From Amphibacillus sp052055485 (GTDB lineage: Bacteria > Bacillota > Bacilli > Bacillales > Amphibacillaceae), in contig NZ_CP197171.1 in assembly GCF_052055485.1 (NCBI RefSeq), positions 3,348,001 through 3,412,000 on the forward strand: 64,000 bases of DNA, given 5' to 3'. Below the pieces are notes generated by a model. That model was not told where the DNA came from. It searched no databases and saw nothing but the letters and a program-made list of their open reading frames with translations. Shown piece by piece: positions 36,171 to 44,433 of the stretch (its first letter is position 1; each line of letters opens with the position of its first letter). The position numbers were made by a program, and so were the translations under genes.

Positions 36171-37325
36171 TCAGTTATCGAAATCTAATTCATCAAGTAG
36201 AAAACGTTGAAAAACTTCATTACCAAACAATTGGCCATGTTCTGTCATTCGAATATGGTCGTCAGTTTCCTCTAACCAACCACGTTCGACTAATTCAGCA
36301 ATCTGCTGACCGTATACATCGGCTATTTTCCAATGATATTTATGCTTAAATTGTGCCTTGTTAACACCAGTCCTTTTTCTTAAGCCAAGAAACAGTTCCT
36401 CTTCTATTTGTTCCTTCTTACCAATTGTTTCAGTGTGCAAAACCGGCTGTCCTGAAAGATTGGCTTCCTTCACATAAGCCGGGAAAGGGCGTAAATTGAT
36501 CAATCGTTTACCTGGCAAGTAACCACTAGCCCCTGCACCAAACCCATAATAATGTTGGTTATTCCAATAGGCTAAATTATGTTGACTTTCATAGCCTGGT
36601 TCAGCAAAATTACTAATTTCATATTGCAGTTTACCACTTTGCTTCATCTTTTCAATCAATAATTCAAACATTTTTGCTTCTTCTTCCTCTGGCGGCTTAT
36701 GAAGCTTACCTTTCTGGTAACGCTGATAAAAGATCGTCTTCGGCTCAATTTGCAATGAATAAGATGAATAATGGGGTAAATCATAGGCCAAGGCTTGTTC
36801 TATCGAGTCGTTGAAGTTATCAAGCGTTTGATTAGGTAAACCATACATTAAGTCAATACTAATATTTTGGATCCCATATTTTAATAAATGGTTGAGGTTT
36901 TGATCAACATCCTTGACTCGGTGTAAGCGCCCTAAGTTTTCTAACATATGATCATCAAAAACCTGCACTCCCATCGAAATCCGATTTACACCATATGATT
37001 GAAGTAATTTAATCTTATCTTGATTTAAATCACCAGGATTAGCTTCAAACGTATACTCAAGTACTGAAGACACATCAATATTCTGATCAATTATTGTCAA
37101 CAAATATTCAAGTTGGGTTAAATTTAAAGCTGTCGGTGTTCCACCCCCAACAAAGATTGTTCGCATCGGATGTTTTTTATTCTCTAAGTAAAAAGACATT
37201 TCTTTTGCTAGAGCTTGTAAATATTGATCTGCCATTTTTTCTTCATAAAAAAACTTCGTAAAATCACAATAATGACAAATTTTCTCGCAAAATGGAATAT
37301 GGATATAAGTTGATGAAATCATCAT
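36171..37325 (-). CDS. hemW: heme chaperone HemW (radical-SAM, HemN-like)
   Basis: HemW family, formerly annotated as oxygen-independent coproporphyrinogen oxidase; thought to transfer heme. Start at ATG 37325 (GGAGGG five to six bases upstream). 384 residues with CEKICHYCDF (C-x3-C-x2-C), GGGTPT, and DLMYGLPNQT. It lacks the extended N-terminus and fourth cysteine of true HemN. Located between hrcA and lepA as in Bacillus. Confidence 0.93.
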   Translation of the reverse strand: MMISSTYIHIPFCEKICHYCDFTKFFYEEKMADQYLQALAKEMSFYLENKKHPMRTIFVGGGTPTALNLTQLEYLLTIIDQNIDVSSVLEYTFEANPGDLNQDKIKLLQSYGVNRISMGVQVFDDHMLENLGRLHRVKDVDQNLNHLLKYGIQNISIDLMYGLPNQTLDNFNDSIEQALAYDLPHYSSYSLQIEPKTIFYQRYQKGKLHKPPEEEEAKMFELLIEKMKQSGKLQYEISNFAEPGYESQHNLAYWNNQHYYGFGAGASGYLPGKRLINLRPFPAYVKEANLSGQPVLHTETIGKKEQIEEELFLGLRKRTGVNKAQFKHKYHWKIADVYGQQIAELVERGWLEETDDHIRMTEHGQLFGNEVFQRFLLDELDFDN

Positions 37326-37520
37326 GCTTCCCTCCTTCATCACACAGCATAGTTAAAGGAGCTGCCCTTTTAATGTCAGCTCCTTATCCATACGATTGAA
37401 TAAAAACAGTCTCTTAATAATGATTAAAATTGTTTACTGCTGGCTCAACTCGAACAAGTTGAGTCGTTTCAAAAAGTAACAGGGGCTGCCTCTCACTCAG
37501 ATCTAAGTGAAGTTAGTAAC

Positions 37521-39335
37521 TTAATCATCATCCATTTGTAAAACAGACATGAACGCTTCTTGTGGGATTTCAACCGAACCGACCATCTTCATTCGTTTCT
37601 TACCTTCTTTTTGTTTTTCTAGCAATTTACGTTTACGCGAAATGTCTCCACCATAACACTTGGATAAAACATTTTTACGCATTGCTTTTATTGTTGAACG
37701 AGCAATAATCTTATTACCAATAGCCGCTTGGACAGGCACTTCAAATTGCTGCCTTGGAATTAATTTTTTTAGTTTTTCAACAATATGTTTGCCTCGCGCA
37801 AATGAAAAATCTTTATGAACAATAAACGACAAAGCATCGATCTTTTCTTCATTCAGAAGAATATCCATCTTAACGAGCTTTGAAGGCTTATAGCCATCAA
37901 GTTCATAATCTAATGAAGCATAGCCTTTTGTGTTTGACTTTAAAGCATCAAAAAAGTCATAGACGATTTCTGCTAATGGAATATTATAGATAACATTTAC
38001 TCGAATGTCATCAAGGTAATCCATCCCAATAAAATCACCGCGCTTCTTCTGGCAAAGTTCCATAACGGCTCCGACATAATCATTCGGTACCATAATATTC
38101 GCTTTGACATAGGGCTCATAAACCTCTTCAATTAATTGGGTTTCAGGCATAAAAGATGGGTTATCAATCGAAATCGTGGTTCCATCTGTTTTTTCAATTT
38201 GATAAATCACACTCGGTGCTGTCGTAATTAAATCAATATTAAATTCGCGTTCAATTCGTTCTTGGATAATCTCCATATGCAGTAAACCGAGAAAACCACA
38301 TCGAAAACCAAAACCAAGTGCTTGTGATGTCTCCGCCTCATATTGTAAAGAGGAATCATTTAATTCCAATCGTTCCAAAGCTTCACGCAAATCATTATAC
38401 TTATTTGGATCAATTGGGTATAAACCGCAGAACACCATTGGATTTAATTTGCGATAGCCTGGTAAAGGTTCAGTGGCTGGATTATTGACAAGCGTAATGG
38501 TATCACCAACATGTGAATCACCAACATTTTTAATTGAGGCTGTCAGATAACCAACATCGCCCACTTCTAATTTGTCTAATGGTACCATTTTAGGGTTGAA
38601 TACCCCAACTTCATTAACTTCAAATTCTTTACCATTAGCCATCATCTTTATTTTATCGCCTACTTTTACTGTGCCTTCTTTTACTCTTATGTAAGCAATG
38701 ACGCCACGATATGAATCATACAATGAATCAAAAATCAGAGCTTTTAATGGTTGATTAACATCACCCTCTGGTGCTGGGATATTATCCACAACAGCTTCTA
38801 AAATGGATTCAATTCCAATCCCTGATTTTGCACTGACTAGTAGGGACTCTTCGCCATCAATACCAATGACATCCGTAATTTCTTGTTTTACACGTTCAGG
38901 ATCGGCACTTGGCAAATCAATTTTATTAATAACTGGAATGATTTCCAAATCATTATCTAAAGCTAAATATACATTTGCTAGGGTTTGTGCTTCTATACCT
39001 TGAGCGGCATCCACAACTAAAATGGCACCTTCACAAGCCGCTAAACTTCTTGAAACTTCATAAGTAAAGTCGACGTGTCCTGGTGTATCAATGAGATGAA
39101 AAATATATTCCTCACCGTCATGGTGTTGATACTTTAACTGAACAGCATTTAATTTAATGGTGATACCTCTTTCACGTTCTAAATCCATTGCATCAAGAAA
39201 CTGTGCTTTCATTTCACGTTGAGTTAAGGCCTGTGTCTTTTCTAAAATTCTATCAGCTAGCGTTGATTTTCCATGGTCAATGTGTGCAATAATGGAAAAG
39301 TTACGCACATTTTTTTGTTCTCGTTCTTTTGCCAC
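37521..39335 (-). CDS. lepA: elongation factor 4 (LepA)
   Basis: Ribosome-bound translational GTPase. 604 residues: AHIDHGKSTLADRIL (G1), RERGITIK (G2), DTPGHVDF (G3), NKIDLPSADP (G4) and SAKSGIG (G5), then domains II, III and V and the LepA-specific C-terminal domain (PRQQFEVPVQAAIGNKIIARSTI). A hairpin with CTCAACT/AGTTGAG arms lies in the gap before hemW, without a good T-tract. Confidence 0.98.
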   Translation of the reverse strand: MAKEREQKNVRNFSIIAHIDHGKSTLADRILEKTQALTQREMKAQFLDAMDLERERGITIKLNAVQLKYQHHDGEEYIFHLIDTPGHVDFTYEVSRSLAACEGAILVVDAAQGIEAQTLANVYLALDNDLEIIPVINKIDLPSADPERVKQEITDVIGIDGEESLLVSAKSGIGIESILEAVVDNIPAPEGDVNQPLKALIFDSLYDSYRGVIAYIRVKEGTVKVGDKIKMMANGKEFEVNEVGVFNPKMVPLDKLEVGDVGYLTASIKNVGDSHVGDTITLVNNPATEPLPGYRKLNPMVFCGLYPIDPNKYNDLREALERLELNDSSLQYEAETSQALGFGFRCGFLGLLHMEIIQERIEREFNIDLITTAPSVIYQIEKTDGTTISIDNPSFMPETQLIEEVYEPYVKANIMVPNDYVGAVMELCQKKRGDFIGMDYLDDIRVNVIYNIPLAEIVYDFFDALKSNTKGYASLDYELDGYKPSKLVKMDILLNEEKIDALSFIVHKDFSFARGKHIVEKLKKLIPRQQFEVPVQAAIGNKIIARSTIKAMRKNVLSKCYGGDISRKRKLLEKQKEGKKRMKMVGSVEIPQEAFMSVLQMDDD

Positions 39336-39628
39336 AATTTTTCACTCCTATACGTCGGACAATGTACAAAGTTGATTATAGCAGTGATAAGTGATTGATT
39401 CAATTATTTCTTAATTTGAATTCCTCAAAATCATGAGTTGTCTTCTTAGCCAAGAGGTTTGTAGTATCAAGAATGGGGTTATGAATGGATTAGAGTCTGC
39501 CCTCACATAGTCAGATCCCCTAGATTAACCAGAGACTGAAAAGAGCAAGACTCTATCACGGACGCTAATTTAATTCGTTAAATCTGTATACTATCATTTC
39601 TTATGTCAATTATCTCTTGATAATTTAG

Positions 39629-39925
39629 TTAAATAACACTCGCTAAATCCGTCACAATGGTAATGATACTTTCATAAATCAACAAACCTGATTTTTCAAT
39701 CCATTGTGCTAAATGATAGGTGAGCGATTCTTGTTCTGTTAATTCTTCTTGTATCGTCACTTCATTTTCCTCAAGTTCTGAGTAGAGATCTGCTGAACTG
39801 ATTAAGACATGACTCTCTTCTTCCTTTGCCTGATCATTCTCATTTATATTTTGTTCTAAAATGAAGGTGACACCAAAAGTAAAGATAAATAAGAGAACTA
39901 TACATTTAACTATGAATTTTATCAT
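39629..39925 (-). CDS. yqxA: YqxA-like membrane protein (DUF3679)
   Basis: 98 residues starting at ATG 39925 (AGGAG nine bases upstream). One N-terminal membrane helix (FIVKCIVLLFIFTFGVTFIL), an acidic middle and a helical C-terminus (YHLAQWIEKSGLLIYESIITIVTDLASVI). Short length, topology and position between lepA and spoIIP match B. subtilis yqxA. Function unknown; synteny with spoIIP and gpr suggests expression in sporulation. Confidence 0.75.
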   Translation of the reverse strand: MIKFIVKCIVLLFIFTFGVTFILEQNINENDQAKEEESHVLISSADLYSELEENEVTIQEELTEQESLTYHLAQWIEKSGLLIYESIITIVTDLASVI

Positions 39926-39945
39926 CGTCATTGCTCCTTTTAACA

Positions 39946-41097
39946 TTAGTTACTTGACGCTTGTTCTGCATCCCAGTAATAATCCGCAAAGATATCTGCA
40001 AAAGCCTCTGCCGTTCGATAAAGCTCTTCCAACGTATTATCTACGCCCCCAAATTCAATTAATATGGCATTTTCTGAAACATCTTGATTATAAACACCAT
40101 TCCTTCCCGAACCTCCCATTTCAACAACTCCTCTACTTAATCCAGGGTATTCCTTCTCCAGTTCCTCATGTAATACTGTCGCTAATTCAATATTTTTTTC
40201 ATTTTGATCAAAATCTGCACCTACAACAAAAAACAATCGAGCGTAATCTTGATCATCTATGGTAATAGTTGTATCTTCTTTTCTCCGACTATCACGATGA
40301 ATATCAAAGACATAGTTGAGTTCTTCATTTTGTGAAAAAGCTTCTTCTACAACAGGTTTTGAGGCTTCATAGGATTGCCAATATTCCCATCCTTGATCGT
40401 GCAATACTTGAGTAAAATCTGTTTGATCGACTAATGCACCGATCCCTTTTGTTGCCAATGTTTGTTTCATTTGCTCACTTATTAAGGTGACATTGACTTC
40501 TGGATGGAAAGCCGCATTCGGGTCTGTCACATCATCTAAATGAGGTAAAAAGGATTCTCGATTATGCGTATTATAAATAAAAACTGTTTTTTCGCTTACC
40601 TCTTCTGTAACTCCTTCCCCCTCATCGGCAACTGGAGGTGAGTCGATCACTGATCGATCTTCAAGGATAGTTTCTAATGGTGCTGATGATTCAACAGGTA
40701 AATTGGAATAGTTCGTATCGGCTTGACCAATAATAATCCGGTGTTGATAGGGATAAAAACCAGGTAACTCATTACCAAACAATGTTCTAATGTCCGTTCG
40801 ATTAAGTTGTGTGGTGAACTGCAATAAGAAATCAGAAAAAGTTATATTAGGCAAGGCTTCATCATATTGAGATTTTAATGGTCTCAATTCAGCTGTTAAC
40901 ATGGTTAAATAAAAATCAGCACTTATATTCTCGGTAATATTTAATAGAGAAGTGTGCGAGCTTTTTTTACCCACAGGTACAGACACAATTGCACCGACTA
41001 TTGAAAATAAAACAAAGCAAAGGACGATCCATATCAAAAGACATTTACCAAAAATACTAAATTGACTTTGTTGATAGTTATGCGTTAATTTAGACAT
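39946..41097 (-). CDS. spoIIP: stage II sporulation protein P
   Basis: Amidase/endopeptidase that with SpoIID and SpoIIM degrades septal peptidoglycan during engulfment. 383 residues: an N-terminal membrane anchor (LLIWIVLCFVLFSIVGAIV), a linker, and the SpoIIP catalytic domain with VFIYNTHNRESFLP, FDIHRDSRRKED and ENAILIEFGGVDNTLEE, including the zinc-ligand His and Glu. It follows gpr, as in Bacillus. Confidence 0.97.
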   Translation of the reverse strand: MSKLTHNYQQSQFSIFGKCLLIWIVLCFVLFSIVGAIVSVPVGKKSSHTSLLNITENISADFYLTMLTAELRPLKSQYDEALPNITFSDFLLQFTTQLNRTDIRTLFGNELPGFYPYQHRIIIGQADTNYSNLPVESSAPLETILEDRSVIDSPPVADEGEGVTEEVSEKTVFIYNTHNRESFLPHLDDVTDPNAAFHPEVNVTLISEQMKQTLATKGIGALVDQTDFTQVLHDQGWEYWQSYEASKPVVEEAFSQNEELNYVFDIHRDSRRKEDTTITIDDQDYARLFFVVGADFDQNEKNIELATVLHEELEKEYPGLSRGVVEMGGSGRNGVYNQDVSENAILIEFGGVDNTLEELYRTAEAFADIFADYYWDAEQASSN

Positions 41098-41173
41098 AAA
41101 AAATCCTACCTTCTCTCTTTTATATAGTAGACTATATGATAGAGATCAGTAGGATAGAACCTTTGTTAGATGA

Positions 41174-42265
41174 TTATCGGGTAAAGCTATTTGGCAGGTG
41201 ACTATCAACATTTTCATGTAATGCCCCATTGATTCCGCTTGCCAAAAGATGACCTAGATCATGAATATAACTATCAACTTCCTTTGGTGTTACCATTAAA
41301 TTATAACCAAGCGGACTTAAAACTTCTTTGATTAATTGACGCTTTTCATTTTCTTCAAGGGTACCAATCATACCAAAAAGCTCTGCTTTTTTTTCCTGTT
41401 TAGGCATATCCTCTTCAGTTAATTTTTTTCCGCCAAAGGTTAATGATGCTGGCGCTAGACTTTTTGATGGCTTGTGTGACTCTTTTAACTCTCGACCAAA
41501 ATGTTTGAAAACATAATCAATTGTATCACTTGTGATCGTAACAGCATCAACCACTGTAGGTACTCCCATTGAGATAACTGGGATGCCAAAGGTTTCGTTA
41601 CTTAATTCTTTCCGTTTATTACTAACTCCAGATCCAGGGTGAATCCCTGTATCTGATAATTGAATCGTTGTATTTACTCGGTCAATTCCCCGTGAGGCTA
41701 AGGCATCAATCGTAATGATAAAATCAGGATCGACTTCTTTAACAAGCCCTTGAATAATATCACTCGTTTCCATTCCTGTCACACCCATCACACCGGGAGA
41801 AAAGGCAGCAACGGGACGGTATCCATCCGCAACCGTTTCTGGATGATAGACAAATAAATGCTTAGTGACTAAAATTTTTTTAATGGTTTCTGGACCAAGT
41901 GCATCTGGTGTTACATAATCATTACCTAATCCAACCACTAAACAACTTTGAGATTCTTGAATATCGTGTTCTTTTAATAAATCAGCTAACAATAGACTTA
42001 ATACTTGTGCCGTCTCCTGTTGCTCATCACTATCTGAATTTTTTATCGCATTTGTTTCTAAGGTGATATAACGACCAGCTTTCTTGTTAATCTTTTTTGC
42101 ACCTATCTCATCAACTCGAACATCTGTTACATGATAGCCTTTGACTTTCTGCTCTGTTAGCACTACACCTTCGATATCTTGTGCCTGTCTTTCATCTTCG
42201 ACATACATTTCTCTTGCCTCAATGGCTAAATCAGTACGCATCTGAAATTTATCATCATTTAGCAT
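41174..42265 (-). CDS. gpr: spore germination protease GPR
   Basis: Aspartate-type protease that degrades small acid-soluble proteins at germination. 363 residues with the MRTDLAIEARE start; the zymogen prosequence is about 16 residues in B. subtilis. Also visible: VVGLGNDYVTPDALGP, FSPGVMGVTGMETSDI and IDALASRGIDRVNTTIQL. Diverges from rpsT and lies upstream of spoIIP. Confidence 0.97.
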   Translation of the reverse strand: MLNDDKFQMRTDLAIEAREMYVEDERQAQDIEGVVLTEQKVKGYHVTDVRVDEIGAKKINKKAGRYITLETNAIKNSDSDEQQETAQVLSLLLADLLKEHDIQESQSCLVVGLGNDYVTPDALGPETIKKILVTKHLFVYHPETVADGYRPVAAFSPGVMGVTGMETSDIIQGLVKEVDPDFIITIDALASRGIDRVNTTIQLSDTGIHPGSGVSNKRKELSNETFGIPVISMGVPTVVDAVTITSDTIDYVFKHFGRELKESHKPSKSLAPASLTFGGKKLTEEDMPKQEKKAELFGMIGTLEENEKRQLIKEVLSPLGYNLMVTPKEVDSYIHDLGHLLASGINGALHENVDSHLPNSFTR

Positions 42266-42357
42266 ATCATTACCTCTTTTACTGTTTGATTAATCTCTTG
42301 ATTACTTTTTCCTACATTATATTTTTAATACATTCAATCAATTATCGATATTTTTTA

Positions 42358-42386
42358 TTGAAAACTCTATCAAGCTCTGGTAAAAT
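42358..42386 (+). promoter_or_regulatory. Sigma-A promoter of rpsT
   Basis: TTGAAA and TAAAAT with a 17-bp spacer, about 60 bp before the rpsT start on the plus strand. Confidence 0.8.
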
Positions 42387-42443
42387 ATCTTTTGTTCTGT
42401 AATAATTGTAATGATGGACCTGAACAGGTGGAGGTGAAAAAAT

Positions 42444-42710
42444 ATGGCTAATATTAAATCAGCTATTAAACGTATTCGCGTTAACGAAAGTAGCCGCGTG
42501 GAAAATCAGACAGCTAAATCAAACATGCGTACCAACATCAAACATGTTGAAAACCTAGTCAATGAAAATAAAGTTGAAGAAGCACAAACTGCTTTAAAAA
42601 CTGCAATCCAAAAAATTGATAAAGCCGTTCAAAAAGGTGTTGTTCACAAAAATAACGGTAATCGCCAAAAATCACGTTTAAGTAAAAAGGTAAACGGACT
42701 TGGTGCGTAA
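42444..42710 (+). CDS. rpsT: 30S ribosomal protein S20
   Basis: 88-residue basic helical primary 16S rRNA binder with MANIKSAIKRIRVNE at the start and NNGNRQKSRLSKKVNGL at the end. RBS GGTGGAGGTG upstream. One of few plus-strand genes; divergent from gpr, as in B. subtilis, and followed by a strong terminator. Confidence 0.98.
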   Translation: MANIKSAIKRIRVNESSRVENQTAKSNMRTNIKHVENLVNENKVEEAQTALKTAIQKIDKAVQKGVVHKNNGNRQKSRLSKKVNGLGA

Positions 42711-42727
42711 TCTAATATGTTTAACAG

Positions 42728-42780
42728 TAAAAGAGGCTGTTACAAAATGTATGATGTACATCTTGTGACAACCTCTTTTT
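42728..42780 (+). terminator. Rho-independent terminator after rpsT
   Basis: AAAGAGGCTGTTACAA pairs with TTGTGACAACCTCTTT around a 17-base internal part that itself holds GTAC/GTAC symmetry; T5 follows. Confidence 0.9.
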
Positions 42781-42859
42781 ATGTAATCTAATCGATAATA
42801 CGGTAACTATTTGCATCAATATGGAAGCTAATTGACCTTTTAATTCACTTCTAGAAAAG

Positions 42860-42999
42860 CTGAGCAGAACGTACCTATCTGATATTTCAATCGATCATTC
42901 AAGCCAAAATGTTAGATAGTGACCTTCTATCATACATTTCAAACAAAATCTCAAACCAAAATGTTGAATAGAATGTTTCAATCGCATGTCTAATATTGA
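42860..42999 (-). repeat. degenerate array of the 52-bp repeat
   Basis: On the minus strand two successive starts, CTATTCAACATTTTGG and CTATCTAACATTTTGG, are exactly 52 bases apart. Each is followed by TTTGAAATGTATGATAGAAGG or a variant, matching the 52-bp unit at 60992-61303. A partial unit precedes them. It fills much of the rpsT-holA gap. Confidence 0.65.
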
Positions 43000-43002
43000 C
43001 AA

Positions 43003-43045
43003 AGAAAAAAGCTATTGAACAATATAGGCTTCATTGTGCAACAGC
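43003..43045 (-). terminator. Rho-independent terminator after holA
   Basis: GCTGTTGCACAAT pairs with ATTGTTCAATAGC (two imperfect positions), then T6 on the minus strand. About 60 bp past the holA stop. Confidence 0.85.
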
Positions 43046-43103
43046 CCCTAATATTTGGACATAAGTTGTTACAAAGCACTAGTTAAAGCTAAATATATAT
43101 ATA

Positions 43104-44135
43104 TTAGATCTTAATTAACTGATACAAAAGAACTTCAAAGGCTAAGTTCTTTTCCATTTTACCTTGTTTAATAGCTTGATCTGTCTGCGCGCAGACATCA
43201 ATGTATTGATACAATTTTTCTAATGTGAATTTTTTTTCTCTATCCATTGACATTTTAATCACATATGGATGAACCTTTAATTGTTTCACCATTTGTTGTT
43301 GCCGATAACCTTTTTTTAATAAAACTTTCACTTGATAAATCGTGCGTAATTGTGAGGCTAACAAACCAATTAAAGCAATCGGTTCCTGATTTAATCGAAT
43401 TAGGTCTCGATATATTTTTACCGCACCTTTTAAGTTCTTTTCAATCACCATATCAACAAGGGTTAAACCCGTTGCATTTCCTTGATGTGAAATCAACTCT
43501 TGAGCAATCTCGCTGGTAACCTTGCCATTTTCCCCAACATATAAAGCGAGCTTTTCAATTTCTTTTTCTAATAAAGCGAGATGTGTACCCGTTTCATTAA
43601 TTAATAACTGTTCAGCTCCTTTATCAAAATAAATTTGATACTGACTTGATAAGTGGTCGACCCACTTGTCAATTTCCCACGCCTTCACTTCTTCACAATG
43701 AATCATCATCGCTTGTTTTTTTAATTGTTTGGTTATCTTTTTTCGTTCGTCCAATTTCTCATATGGTGCAATTAAAATAAGAGTCGAAAAATCAACAGGC
43801 TGTGATAAATACTCCAATAACTGATTAACATCATGTTCAACCTGTGTTTTTGCTTGCTTTGCTGTTAAAAAAAACGCCTGATTAGCAATCACAATTTTAT
43901 TATCCGTGAAAAAAGGATAGGTTTCAACTTCTAATATAACATCATCAATTGCTGTTTCCTCAAGATCATATTGTATAATGTTTTCCTGATCTTGATTCTT
44001 ATTATTAACTAACTGAATAATTTGGTTTACAACAGATTCGATTAAATACTGTTCTTCACCATATAATAAAAAAATAGGCGCAGTTGTCTTTTTCTTTAAT
44101 TGTTTTACAGCTTCCAAATAATTCATCTTTGCCAT
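43104..44135 (-). CDS. holA: DNA polymerase III delta subunit HolA (YqeN)
   Basis: Clamp-loader delta subunit, which opens the beta clamp. 343 residues, AAA+ like with no functional P-loop, as expected of delta. Signatures include APIFLLYGEEQYLIESVV at the start, STLILIAPYEKLDERKKITKQLKK near 120, and a C-terminal helical collar. Position next to comEC and rpsT matches yqeN. Confidence 0.95.
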   Translation of the reverse strand: MAKMNYLEAVKQLKKKTTAPIFLLYGEEQYLIESVVNQIIQLVNNKNQDQENIIQYDLEETAIDDVILEVETYPFFTDNKIVIANQAFFLTAKQAKTQVEHDVNQLLEYLSQPVDFSTLILIAPYEKLDERKKITKQLKKQAMMIHCEEVKAWEIDKWVDHLSSQYQIYFDKGAEQLLINETGTHLALLEKEIEKLALYVGENGKVTSEIAQELISHQGNATGLTLVDMVIEKNLKGAVKIYRDLIRLNQEPIALIGLLASQLRTIYQVKVLLKKGYRQQQMVKQLKVHPYVIKMSMDREKKFTLEKLYQYIDVCAQTDQAIKQGKMEKNLAFEVLLYQLIKI

Positions 44136-44191
44136 CTCCGATCAAAACAATATCAATTACTATCCTAAAGCTTGTTGAACAGTTTGACAAG

Positions 44192-44228
44192 AAAAAAAAG
44201 AAAGGGATCAGAGACATCTCCCTTTCTT
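44192..44228 (-). terminator. Rho-independent terminator of the comE operon
   Basis: AAGAAAGGGA pairs with TCCCTTTCTT and is followed by T8 on the minus strand. An extra inverted repeat (CGATTAATG/CATTAATCG, 44244-44282) lies between it and the comEC stop. Confidence 0.88.
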
Positions 44229-44433
44229 TTATCTATATAAACGATTAATGAACAGACCTAGGTAACTGAACATTAATCGATATTTGGTTGCTGTTTTTTA
44301 TCTCTATAAATTACTTTCACCAATTTTTTGTTTATTACGCCTGTTAACTGTTGCTAACTTAGGTAATCTTCAGCTCTTATTAAGATAATTGGTTAGCCAC
44401 CATTTTAGTTACATCATGTTATTTATTAATAGC

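Noticed and set aside
37446..37466. Hairpin CTCAACT/AGTTGAG between lepA and hemW as a terminator
   Set aside because: No T-tract follows on the minus strand, so it was not listed as a terminator.
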